Origin: Curvularia sp. ZM96
Lineage: Eukaryota > Ascomycota > Dothideomycetes > Pleosporales > Pleosporaceae
Length of the DNA stretch: 64,000 nt
Direction: 5' to 3'
Assembly: GCA_022457065.1 (NCBI GenBank)
Contig: JAJGBQ010000004.1
Location: 3,596,001 to 3,660,000, forward strand
Shown here piece after piece: positions 22,065 through 32,612 of the stretch (within the stretch, counting starts at the first letter, position 1; each line of letters opens with the position of its first letter). Under the pieces are notes generated by a model that saw nothing but the letters and a program-made list of their open reading frames with translations, did not search any database and was not told the DNA's origin. The translations under genes and the position numbers were made by a program.

Positions 22065-23354
22065 TCAAGTGGGGATCAACCGATCTAGCAACTCGAGATT
22101 TTCCCGCTCTCTACGCACATTCCATGGTTCTGATGCATGCTGTTCCAAAGCTGCAGGCTTGGGCAGTACAATGTCTGCAAAGTGCTTCTTCGTGAATTCC
22201 ATGACTGCCTGCGCTTCCGCAAACTTTTCTTGTTCCAGAAGCTGTCTTGCAACGCCCAAACATAGCTGGACGAGGAAGCTCCGCCGACTTCGTGATGATT
22301 CTGCAAAAGTAACGGCCCCGGCAGGGTCCTGAATGAACCGCAGCCCTGGAACTGGGCTGCTTTCTACAGGATGATGTAGCCACAGCATGGCTTCAACGGC
22401 TCGGCTCCAGCCTCCGAGCCAGCGTTGCGATGACAACGAGAAGGACTGGTACAACTCGGTGTCCATGGTCTGACCGCTGCTAGAGATGATGCGGTTGACA
22501 AGCCGACCGCCCGCGGTCCTCAATACAACATAGGCTGACTCGTAGCCTGCATTCTCGGTGAGGCGGAAAGCTTGCATGAAAGTGGCCAGGCTGTTATTCA
22601 GGCTGGTGTTTGCTTCGACCGATACCATCTTCTCCAGAAGTTGTTGCCTGAATTTGATCACTCTTGATACATCCAGGCCGGTTTCCTTCGCACGCTGCTC
22701 GTTTGATCGGATAAACCAGCGCCATGGTGCAGATGTCTCGCCCTCGGCCAGCTGCAAAGCCACCAATCTGTCAAGAAATCTACTACCATTGCCTGATTTT
22801 GTCATACATGTCTCCAGAAACTGCCTTGACGTGTCCAGACCACTGGTTCGTAGCCATTCTGATAGCACATTTGCTGGTGTTACTCCATCTCTTAGCCATG
22901 CCGGGCTTTCATTTGTCGTCTTCTCCAGCACTTCGAGACATATAGCCGCCTTTTGCAGAGTGGCGGAGCCAGACGCTATCTCGTTGATGAACCACCCAAC
23001 GGGGTCTCTCAAGACATTGACCGCTGCGGACTCGGACCCTCTCCGGCGGGGCTTCACTGCAAACAAGGGATTGTTTAGGATGGAGTCGAGATGCTGAGTA
23101 GCCGAAGCATAGGACGATGTTGCCGCACGGTGTGGAGAGGGGCCACGTTTCCCACTGCTGATCAGAAGCTGTCGTGCAGGTGCTCTCTGGCTGCTCTCCG
23201 AGGGGCTGATAGGGTGTTCCCGGTCGAGATGGGCGCGGAAGGACTGAGTGAGTAGAGACAGCAGTTGCTGGCTCTCTCGCGGCGAAAGCGGTAGCTGCGG
23301 GTGGATCTTGGAGGCGAGAGTGCTCAGCACGCGTTTACTAGTGGCGGACTGCAT
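22065..23354 (-). CDS. Unrecognised helical protein, probably mitochondrial
   Basis: A single exon of 429 residues from the ATG at 23354. The frame is open to an earlier ATG at 23423, which would add 23 mostly hydrophobic residues. I prefer 23354 because MQSATSKRVLSTLASK looks like a mitochondrial presequence (Arg, Lys, Ser, no acids). The body is rich in Leu, Ala, Arg and Glu and looks like an alpha-helical repeat fold, for example VGWFINEIASGSATLQKAAI, ATFMQAFRLTENAGYESAYV and LGVARQLLEQEKFAEAQAVM. I recognise no named domain. The divergent neighbour is DEF1. A role in mitochondrial RNA or translation would be a guess and I do not claim it. Confidence 0.7.
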   Translation of the reverse strand: MQSATSKRVLSTLASKIHPQLPLSPRESQQLLSLLTQSFRAHLDREHPISPSESSQRAPARQLLISSGKRGPSPHRAATSSYASATQHLDSILNNPLFAVKPRRRGSESAAVNVLRDPVGWFINEIASGSATLQKAAICLEVLEKTTNESPAWLRDGVTPANVLSEWLRTSGLDTSRQFLETCMTKSGNGSRFLDRLVALQLAEGETSAPWRWFIRSNEQRAKETGLDVSRVIKFRQQLLEKMVSVEANTSLNNSLATFMQAFRLTENAGYESAYVVLRTAGGRLVNRIISSSGQTMDTELYQSFSLSSQRWLGGWSRAVEAMLWLHHPVESSPVPGLRFIQDPAGAVTFAESSRSRRSFLVQLCLGVARQLLEQEKFAEAQAVMEFTKKHFADIVLPKPAALEQHASEPWNVRRERENLELLDRLIPT

Positions 23355-23779
23355 GGCGGTGCAGTCAGTCGTTGTGCCTGAGTGAAAGGCGAGCGAGGCG
23401 ATGACGAGAGGTGGGCCAAGCATCAGCACCCATGGACTGCGCGGGAAGCCGCCGCCCTGGAGAGCACGTGACGGCCTAGACGCGCGCGCAGCACGGCAGG
23501 CTGGAGCAAGACGCCCAAGCTATTTGTAGATCAATCGCTTCTCAGCACTCCCCTCACCTCTGCATACAACACAGCCCGCTCGAACCCCCTTCAACGCGAC
23601 CTTGCCGCGTCCTGCGCCATTGGAATCTCTAGTGCCAAGCCGACGTGGTCGCTTGCCCATTCTAGCTTTCCCCAACTTTACCTCCTTCTACATCATCACC
23701 ACGCACGTCCACCGAACCCGCCCATACATCCACACACAATTAAGTCGCTCGCGGCTTGCCCACACCCCATACAGATTCA
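23355..23779. promoter_or_regulatory. Shared divergent promoter region upstream of DEF1
   Basis: These 425 bp lie between two divergent genes and contain both promoters and leaders. The strand toward DEF1 is pyrimidine-rich in its last 150 bp. No TATA box is obvious. The call is based on layout. Confidence 0.45.
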
Positions 23780-26700
23780 ATGTCTGAAACCACATCTCGG
23801 CCTGCGCGAGGCAGGAGCTCTGCCCGCGGCGGCAGGGCATCATACGGCTCTCGAGGCCCAAGGAAAACAAACGGCGACAGCGCATCCACAATGGACACAT
23901 CAGCAGACCACGGCGAGCTGGGAGAGCTCAAGAAGCGCTACCAGTCACAGTTACCCACACTGAAGGAATTGTTCCCTGAGTGGACCGACGCCGACTTAGT
24001 GCTCGCAATCGAAGAATCTGATGGAGACCTGCAAACCACCATTGAGAAGATCAGCGAGGGTGAGTGCCCCCGTCCTACCACGCCCGTGCACTGCGCTCGC
24101 CGGCAGCACCCTGCACAACACAGGTTCTCTTCGTTTACTGACATTGTACAGGCGCCGTCTCTCAATTCTCAGAAGTCCCTAAGAAGGCAAAGGACAGGTC
24201 CCGCTCCAAGGCGAAAGAGGGTGTCGTCCCTGCCGATGGCACTTCCAGTCTGCGTGGTCGGTCTGATGGCGCCCGCCGCGGTGCTGATAGTGGTCGCGGA
24301 GGCCGTGGTGGACGGGGCACCGATCGTGGTCGTGGTGGCATTCGAGGTGGCCGTGGCGGGGCTGCGGCTGGACCTCGCACGGCTGCTGGATCAGTCCCGA
24401 CGAACGAGTCCTCTGCGTGGGACACACCTGCCATTGGAGAAGAGCCCGGCGAGGCCAAACATGACGAGACGACCGCGCAGGCGCCCGAAGGTACCCCAGA
24501 AGTCATCAAGCCTGTCGTCGAGGCTAGCATTACAGTCGCAAAGAAGACTTGGGCCAGTATGTTTGCTGCACCCAAACCCGCACCTGCGGTACCCAAGGCG
24601 GCTCCGAAACCTACCCCTGTTGCTGCTCCTGAAGCGCCTCCGCAAGCACCCGAAGCAACGCCTGCGAACGATGTTCCACAGGATCCACCTGTGAAGACCG
24701 AAGAACAACCTACACCTCCAGTTGCTGACAAGACTACTGAGACGCCGCCACCACCACCACCCACCGCTGAAGAAACGCCCAAGAAGACGCCGGAAAAGGT
24801 CATAGAAGTGGCCACCCCCGACATCACCCTCCCGCCACCTGGAGACCAATTGACACAGGAGAATGTTGAGCATCTTCCTGACGAATCGCACCCACCACCC
24901 ACAGAGACAGCTTTCAGCACTGTCGCAAGCTCAAAGGACATTGGAAGCGCTGTTGCTACCCCCTTGAATGGACCAACGCAAGCGCCCATTGGTCGTCCCG
25001 CCGGAGGATTCCAGACGACCGCAATGAAGGCGACCTCAGGAGCCCCGCACCGAAGCGCGAGCTTCCAGAGGAGGTTGGTGGAGCAACAGGAGGCAGTTGT
25101 TATGCCTGGAAACCACGCCGTGGATAGGGCGGCCGTCCAGTTTGGCAGCATGGGCTTAGGTGACGGACCCGACCCAGACGTCGATGAGGATAGGGAGGAG
25201 GCAGAAACCAGGACGCAACCCCCGCAGCATTCGCCTGTTGCACAGCCTAGAGCCTCTCTTCCCCCGGCTCCACGCCAGGCACCGCCGCAGACAGAGACGC
25301 AGCCTCAGGAATCCGTTCCTACGCCCAAGCAGGCACCAGGACTCCCCCCGGTTCCCCAAAATCAGACTACTCTGCCACAGTCGCCCTCGAACCCACTTAC
25401 ATCACAAGCTATGCAAAACCAGGGTTCTCAATCGAACCAACCCTACAACCAGTTTGCCAGATATGGTCAGCCAGGTGCCCAATCGGAAGCCTCTGCTCCT
25501 CCGCAGAAGCCCTACGACCCATTTGGCCAGCAGATCCCGCAGTCGAACCACTCGCAGACCCCTGGCTACGATTACAGTGCTCAGCAGAGCCAAGCACCGT
25601 CCCAGCCTGGTGCTTTCTCGTCTGCCCCAGACAACTATCCCTCGTATCTCACAGCTGAGCAACGCGCTCAGTACCAAACCTACTATGGCAGTTACGGTCA
25701 GCCAATTGCACAAACCCAGCAAGAAGCTGGATCCGCACAGCAGCGTACTGGCAGCGCGTTCGGTTCTGGACCTACCGACTCTGCTTATGGCCAGAGTCAG
25801 CTCCCACAGGTAAGTGAAACCTCTTCAACTCAAAGCGAGCTTGCCAAACTCGTGGCCGATCGTTATGCCGACCAATCTGATGCATCTCACATAAATGAGA
25901 TGCTCTGGGCGGAGATGACAGAGGACTCGGACCGAGTAAGGACAGCAGCTGAGCTAGAACTCCATACCCATGTTCTACAATGTACTAACAGGCAAAAACA
26001 GTCTCAGAGCCGATACGGTGACGCCCAGAACAGCGGACACAACACCCCCAACCCAGCAGCTATGGCTGGTCAGGGACATGGTGCGCAAGGCCAGCACGCA
26101 CAGCATGGCCATGGCGCTGGTTACCCTTACAACCATCCCTACTACGGCAGCCCATACTATGCCAACTACATGAACCAGTTTGGAGGTTACGGCCAAGGAG
26201 CCGCCGGCTATGGATCCTTCGGAAAGGGCATGTATGGCCAGCCCCACCACTACGGCATGTCTCCTCAGGCCTCTTTCGATCAGCACTCATCCTCCCCAGC
26301 CAATGCTGGAGGTTTCGGTGCATCCTCTCTGCACGAACGTGGCAGTGGCGGTGCTGGAGGCTTTGGTGACTATGGTCGTTCAGCTTCGGCCGCATCTCAG
26401 AACCCTAGCGCAACTGCTGGAGCCGCTGGGTTTGGCGCCATTCCTGATACCTTTACTCGACCAGGAAACTTCCACCAGAACTCTTACGGCCAGCAGAGTG
26501 GCCAGGGTATTGGCGATGATGCTCTCAAGCCCTCCAGTGACTACAAGAGCGGAGGGCCAAGCCCTTCTGCTCTCGGAGCCCAGCCCGGACGTCCTGGCTC
26601 GGCTAACCAGAGCACTCCTGGACAAGGCGGACCTCAACACGCTCAGCAAGGCTACGGCGGTTACCCAAGCCACCTTGGCAACAGCGGTTACGGCGGCCTT

Positions 26701-26826
26701 GGTGGCCTCGGCCATCAAACCTCTGGAAGCCACCAGCAGAGCGGTTACGGCAACTACGGTGGGTTCGGAGGATACGGCAACAGCTACAACCGCGGAGGTT
26801 GGGGCGGAAATTACGGGCAGCACTAG
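23780..26826 (+). CDS. DEF1: RNA polymerase II degradation factor DEF1-like, CUE domain
   Basis: Exons 23780-24059, 24152-25809 and 26002-26826 give 920 residues. A basic Arg/Gly/Ser N terminus precedes a CUE ubiquitin-binding domain at about 45-92 (LKKRYQSQLPTLKELFPEW, then LVLAIEESDGDLQTTIEKI). Exon 2 encodes an RGG-like stretch, then a long Pro/Glu/Thr region and a Gln/Ser/Tyr-rich low-complexity tail. Exon 3 is Gly/Tyr/Gln-rich, ending GGWGGNYGQH. This is the layout of fungal Def1, which recruits the elongin-cullin ligase to stalled RNA polymerase II after processing. The intron 25810-26001 has a perfect donor (CAG/GTAAGT) and a TACTAAC branch site, yet is exactly 64 open codons; if kept, the protein has 984 residues. 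The low-complexity tail cannot be aligned by eye, so the call rests on the CUE domain and layout. Confidence 0.85.
25810..26001 (+). other. In-frame, stop-free 192-nt intron of the DEF1 gene
   Basis: The donor is CAG/GTAAGT and the acceptor is AAAACAG, with TGTACTAACA upstream as branch site. The length is a multiple of three and there is no stop in frame. Its translation (for example ELAKLVADRYADQSDAS) is acidic and helical, unlike the Gln/Gly/Tyr-rich flanks. Splicing is the default reading; retention would be tolerated. Confidence 0.7.
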
Positions 26827-28609
26827 ATGCTGTCTCTCACATAATCATAATTGGGAGCAGAGGACGCGTGGTTAAGGCGACGCGGTCAAGTCCTATCATG
26901 ATGACGAATGAGTATGGCCAACGACCAATTTCTCTCTTCTCCCGTTTGTTTTGCGTTGGCTGATGGCACGGAAAAAGCATGTTTCTTTGATACGCTTGAT
27001 AAGGCCTCAGATTTTGTATTATGACAATCTCGTTTTCTTGTTCCTCTCCTCTTGCATCCTCTCTTTTCACGGGTCACTTGGTTAACTTTTACGTGCTCAG
27101 TCGCGAGGCGTTTATATCCGCAAGGGAGGGATAAACTCAAAAAGATGTTTTTTTTGTCTGGTTTCTGCTTTTACTCGACTTTTCTTCTCTGGTACTTTGA
27201 GAGAAAATTGTATTAGGGTATAGCTCAAGGTTTGGGAGAACAAAGAGCAGCGCTGGAGATCAGGATGGCTCTCAGCGGAGTGTGAATGAAGCTGCTACAG
27301 CCAAGCAATGATATCATTGAACATGGCACAAACTTGCGTTGCTGTGGTCGTTCATGCTGTGGAGAAATTGCGTAATTGCGCAAGCCGTTGTGAAGATTCA
27401 GACCCGCTGGTTTGCGATAACGCCGATGAACAGATTTCAGATCCGCCTTGCATCTCCCCTGTCCCAATGACGTTTGAAACGCAGGTACGTACCTATTCGG
27501 GTCCAGAAGCCGGCGAATCCATCCACGACCTTGCTGAGCATTCACTTGCTCTATCGATGTAATGCCGATGCAAATGTCGTATAAGCATTACAGCTCCGAT
27601 ACGAACGTGGCTTTTTGTAATGCTCTGATCATTCTCTGGTGTGGTCATGGCCACGCTACGACAAAAATGCAATTTGACCAGGGCATGTCTCCCGAGTTTT
27701 GATCGAAAGGGCCGATACAGCGCATGCAAACAATCGCACTTGTTTCGGTATGCAAGCGATATGATTTGCACGCCATCACCACCCTATCCGATAGTGGCCT
27801 TGGTCGGCGCGAGCCTGGATAGCGTCATAAAGGCAAAGTCTTTGATAATCCTTACCGAAAGTTTTCCGACAAGCCAGCAATGCTGGCTGCTGGCCTCAGC
27901 CGTGTGAAACTAATGTCAAGCCCACAAACACCCCATCTCAGATCACTGATTGTTGAATCAATCTCGGTCTGACACGCAATTGACAGAGATGATACCATAT
28001 CATGGCTTACACTTTTTTTTCTCACCGCTTTGCGCTTTATCGATAACGTTTCCGGCATATTACCCCCTTCAACTGTCAATCGGCAAGCCACCTGCATTTC
28101 AGATCCGCCACCATACTGGATCGAGTTTGGATCTTCCAACAGCCTTTACCACACATGGCAAGGCGTCCTCGGCCAAGCATATCCTGGTCAACATGGTAGT
28201 TGCCCGAGTGTGCTTTTCAGTAATCCAATGCCCGCTGGTGATAAAGAGGACAATTGCGCAATACCCTGACAGCTGGTTGAACTAAAAACAAATCAACGGC
28301 CTGTTCTAGCCTGCGTGCCGCTTTCCTGTATTTTAACTTTTTTCCTTTGTTCACTAAGGTTTTCACGTGGCGCCCTCTTGTTCAGCTGGCTGTGCCTCCC
28401 AAGAACTCCCCAACACTCGAGCCACGTCACAGTTCAGGAGACGCAGTGCTCGTTGAAGGACAGTCCCAAAATTCAAAACGCCAATCATTGTATTCGTCGA
28501 AAAGAAGTTCATTTTGGTAGACGGTATCCGACACAGGCTACGACAACCAGTTCGTTTCGATTGTGTAAATCGCGTCAAACGTTCAGCTTCAGCTCAGGCA
28601 GCTTTTGCT
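26827..28609. other. Intergenic region
   Basis: This 1.8 kb follows DEF1 and precedes the F-box-like gene. It is moderately AT-rich and has only short unrelated ORFs. I see no repeat, RNA gene or transposon. Confidence 0.45.
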
Positions 28610-29720
28610 ATGAGTCCAACATCCATGATGTCTGGGAGTACTCAAACCTCTTCACTTCTCCGTTTGCCCTTCGAGATTCGTCTCATGATCTACGAATACC
28701 TATTGCTCCCCTCCAAGACCCCATGCTCTGGACGCGCAACGTCGGTTGCGAACTTGATACCCGATTTCCATACCTACTACTCCAAGGACACGAACGATGA
28801 TCCTTTTACGCTCAGCGTACGCACAATCGATCCCTGGTTGGGAGGCCAGAGCCTAAAGACATGGAGGAAAAGAAGTACCTACCATGTCAGGACTGGTAAG
28901 TCGGATTCTCCAACCGCTCGACTGTGTTGTGGGAGTTTGAAACGTACGGCAATGAACCCGGATACCTCGCAATGACTCTATCAAATACAACAGTCTCAGC
29001 TAACTGAAACCAGGCCCATTTTTGACCACCACAGCGCCAACAACGTACCGTGTCCTTCTCTCGCCCTACACCGCCCATCTCCGTTATACGGTCCCCTCTC
29101 TCATGAGCGTCAGCTCCCAGATACACGCCGAGGCCAGCAAAGTCCTCTACTCAACCTACACATTCAGCTTCCACATGAGCGTCGAAGCCATTGTGCCTTT
29201 CCTCTCGGACCTGACACCCCGCAGCCGGGCGTCCATCCGGCACATCAGCGTAACCAAAAAAGCGCTTCCTTATGCAAAAGAATTCGACCGCGCAGAATGG
29301 GCTGACATGTGTTCCTATCTCGCCTCTGCCACCACCAATTCCTCCTCTTCCACAAAAAGAGAAGAAGAAGGTAGCAACACCCCAAGCATGCACCTCAGCA
29401 CATTCAACCTTCAATTCATCGCCGGTAAACCAGATCTCGCCTGGGACTCTATAACCCCCATGAGCCCGGCTGACTTCGACACCATGCTGCGCATGAAGAA
29501 CGAGTGGCTGGGTGGCGCGGGAGACTGTGGCGGCGTGGATCTCGAGTGGGCCGAGCAGGTGATGGCGATCAAGGGGCTAAGAGATATCAAGGTGCGTGCG
29601 TTGGTGGAGAGGTGTGCAAGGCCCGTGAGTGAGAGACAAGCGTTTTGGGTCGCGTTCAGTAAGAGTGTGGCCGAGGGCGGATTTGGGGAGTGGATGAGAG
29701 GACGCATGTTGGAGGCTTGA
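28610..29720 (+). CDS. F-box-like / DUF7730-type fungal protein
   Basis: Exons 28610-28895 and 29014-29720 give 330 residues; the intron is 118 nt, phase 1, with a GTAAGT donor. The N terminus has SSLLRLPFEIRLMIYEYLLL, the L-P-x-E-I-R-x-x-I-Y-x-x-L-L motif found in a large fungal family related to F-box proteins. After the intron come YTVPSLMSVSSQIHAEASKV and LYSTYTFSFHMSVEAIVPFL, also usual in that family, where small proteins recognise an outer-membrane-like or ligase context that is not understood. A Ser/Glu-rich insert lies near residues 200-220. The chosen ATG at 28610 follows a frame that is open upstream only from a TTG. Function is unknown; SCF adaptor activity is possible but not shown. 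Confidence 0.75.
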
Positions 29721-30619
29721 AAGTAGTCGTGTCTTGAGCGCTAGAGATTGACTGACTGGGTGGGGGGATAACGGAAAGGAAAAGTTTCTGGTGTGTGTTT
29801 TTCAGCAGAGGAGTATGTTGAGGAGGGAAAATAAAGGACAGTGTTGTTGCGTGATACCATGATGTTTTGTAAATGGGATTTTTGGGGTTTGTTTTGGATT
29901 CTATAGAGAGAGGCAATTGAAGCATTTGACTAGCAAAATACCACGGTTAGGAAATGTGTATCAGTGCAGGTGCTGGAATATGAATGTAATATGGACGTGT
30001 TCGAAGGAAACGTTGATGAATGAAGAGACTTCGGATAACTGGAAAGAGGAATCAAGAGCGTGATTCGTACTAAAAATGATTCAGTAGTTGCAGCATCGTG
30101 TGCTCTATAAAGACCTCTCAGCAAAGAGATTGAAAGAAAAACGGAGCAAGACAGCCGTGACAAATACCACTCTCAAAAAACATCACATCAACTTTTGATA
30201 TTTGTATTCCATCTGCATTACATTCTTCTACCCGTATACAAACACCAATTGCAATTTTTCTCCCATTGCTGCAGTGCTGCCTGCCTGCTCCGCCCCTACT
30301 TGCCAATCTATCGGGTATCATATCAGTATCTTTTCATGGCCGTTTGCAGTCTGCCCCGTTTTTCCTTGCATGCAGTTCCTTCCATGTAACAAGCTTTCCA
30401 AAATGACGAGAAACTAGAAAGTACGGAAAAAGAAGAATTAAAAACCCCCGAGGATAAGAAAAACAGCGTTCTAAAACACAGATAAAACTCCCCTTTTGCT
30501 TGCGTTAGTTTAAAAAAAAAGAAGAACCAACCGAGTTTAGAGGTTTGAGCCAAACAAAAAGTAAAAGTAAACTCCCGCAAACGTGAAACCACAAACACCG
30601 TCGCTGTAGTGAAATAAAA
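29721..30619. other. Convergent 3' region
   Basis: These 0.9 kb lie between the F-box-like gene and the TFIIB gene, which converge. The DNA is AT-rich with several A and T tracts, consistent with two long 3' untranslated regions. No gene seen. Confidence 0.5.
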
Positions 30620-31781
30620 TCAGGCTGCTGGAATCCTGGAACGGTCACCGCCCTTTGCAATCCACTCTTCCTTGATGATCTTGTCCTGCTCCATGTGCAT
30701 GAGCTTGTAGGCCGTACGGATAGTACCGTCGCTGACTTCGACCGCAAGACCAATCTCCTTTGGCGACTTGGGCTGGCCCATGAGGTGTGAAACCAAGTAG
30801 AGACAAGCACCAGCGATAGACAGAGGGGAGCGTCCGGCTGCCACACCGTAGTGAGCGACCTGGTCGGCGCACTCTTCGGCCACCATTTGGATTTGGGTGC
30901 CCAAGGCCAGCTTGGCGCAGGCACGGGGCATGAGGCTGGCGGCGCTGGTAGCCGTGGTGCCACCCTTTTGGTTGAGGAGGTTGACGGTATCGATGACGGC
31001 GCCGTTGCCCGCAACGGTTGGACCGCTGTTCTGAGACTTCTGAATGAAGGCTTCCAGAACCTTGAATGTGCGTCCGACTTCCTTCTTGGAGACGTTTGTC
31101 ATCTTGAAGATTTCGCGGAAGCTTCGTTGCTGATCGTGCTTTCGACATGCTATGAAGATGCACCCCGCAATGATAGCGTCCTGCGATTTTCCCTTGAACA
31201 ATTTGGCGTCGTCCGTCATCTTGTAGAGCATCTTTGCAGTCTCTGCCGTCGGTCTGCTGATGTTTTGGCTGTCGCAGAGCGCCGTAATCTGCCCATAGGC
31301 GGCCTGGAGTGCCTTGTTGACCTTGTCATGGTTGCTCTTGTTATGCGCCCTCGAGAGATCGCGCACTCTCATACCGCCGTCACCGAAGCCGATTTCAGTC
31401 TGGAGCTGGGAGCCGTGCAGAAGAGGGTTGGCGGCGTCACCAATACGCGACGGATCATCGTTACCTTGGTCTGAAAGCAGGATATCAAGTTAGCATGCGC
31501 CTCGCGATTACAACTAAAGGGCACCACTTGCCGTCGTTGGAGAAGGTTCTCCATTCCGAGCGGGTGTCGATGATCCTGTCTGCGAGGACGCGACCACAGG
31601 AGCCACAGATGGTATCGCCGGCACTGAACTCCTCTACCAGGTTCGGCGGGTTTTCTTTGCAGTCCGGGCAGATCAAAGCAACATTCAAGTCCTCTTGCCA
31701 CTCGTCGTCTTTGACTGGCACTGGTGCTGCCTCGTAGACCTCGCCAGGCGACAGGAGGCGACCATCGGGTGCGTAAGACAT
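30620..31781 (-). CDS. SUA7: Transcription initiation factor IIB
   Basis: Exons 31781-31532 and 31470-30620 give 366 residues. The N-terminal zinc ribbon has Cys38, Cys41, Cys59 and Cys62 (ICPDCKEN and ICGSCGRVL). The B-reader/linker follows with DTRSEWRTFSNDDQGNDDPS. Two cyclin-like repeats come next, with AYGQITALCDSQNISRPTAE and KSQDAIIAGCIFIACRKHDQ in the first and SPLSIAGACLYLVSHLMGQP in the second. TFIIB links TBP on the promoter to RNA polymerase II and helps set the start site. The single intron uses a GC donor (GAC G/GCAAGT); splicing there restores the conserved NDDQGNDDPSR segment. The gene is divergent from ATP14. Confidence 0.96.
31471..31531 (-). other. GC-AG intron of the TFIIB gene
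   Basis: This 61-nt intron begins GCAAGT and ends TTTCAG, with GCTAAC as branch site. No GT donor in the vicinity keeps the frame. The join encodes the conserved TFIIB linker, so the non-canonical donor is well supported. Confidence 0.88.
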
Positions 31782-32120
31782 GTTTTTTTTGTTCAGCAAG
31801 GGTGAGTAGTTCAAGGACTTGTATTTCTGTGTTCTAGCTATGGCGCTCGCGAGACCGACACTTGAGGGCTGCTTCTGGGCAAGTGTGCAGGGTGAACGAG
31901 TGTGGTTGGCAGAGGCTGTGAAGAGCGAAGGTTGAGGAGCGGCAAAGGGAATCCTTATGGTTTGAGACAGTAGGCAGCCGGTTGCGGCTCTTGGCGGGCA
32001 AAGCCCGCGCTAGGCCGTCTTGGGCGGCTGCTCAAGCTGCGGTCCACGGTTTTTCCCCAACATCGACCTTCACCTTGTAGCTTCCCATTGCCAGCTCCCC
32101 ACCCCCGACACACCAACACA
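31782..32120. promoter_or_regulatory. Shared divergent promoter region, TFIIB / ATP14
   Basis: These 339 bp separate the two start codons of divergent housekeeping genes. There is no TATA box; pyrimidine tracts flank both starts. Assignment follows from layout. Confidence 0.45.
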
Positions 32121-32612
32121 ATGATTGCGCAATCCATCAGGGCCTCGGTACGCTCTCTTTGCTGGTGGAAGCCGGATACGTACTGACCAGCCGCAGCGCC
32201 AGGCGCTCGTCCGCGTCGCCCGGCAGCAACCTGCCTACGTCGCTCGCCGCACCTTCATCACCCCCACCGCCGTCCGATCAGGTGATTCATCCTAATCGCT
32301 CGAAAATCCGACCATACTGACCCAATTGGTGCCGCAGCCGATCTGGTACAGGACCTGTACCTCCGCGAGCTCAAGAACTACAAGGTCCCGCAAGTCAAGG
32401 CCTCTGACGCCGAGGGCCATGTTAAGAAGTTTGCCGTTCCCAAGGCCCCTGCATCCCCTGAGGAGACGGACATTGCGAGCGAGCTCAAGGCATACGAGAC
32501 ACAGGCTGTTGAGGTTGAGGGCGCTTCGGCAGAGGGAGGTGAGGTTCTGCCCCAGGAAGACTGGTTCGAGGAGGAGGACGAGAGCATTACCACTGCCGGC
32601 GCCACCCACTAG
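32121..32612 (+). CDS. ATP14: Mitochondrial ATP synthase subunit h
   Basis: Three exons, 32121-32147, 32197-32281 and 32338-32612, encode 128 residues. The first exon has nine codons only (MIAQSIRAS), followed by RQALVRVARQQPAYVARRTF, an Arg-rich presequence for mitochondrial import with no acidic residues. The mature part begins ADLVQDLYLRELKNYKVPQV, the usual opening of subunit h, and ends in a strongly acidic tail (PQEDWFEEEDE). Subunit h belongs to the peripheral stalk region of the F1Fo ATP synthase and is needed for its stability. Introns are 49 and 56 nt. Length fits the family (about 120 residues). Confidence 0.93.
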
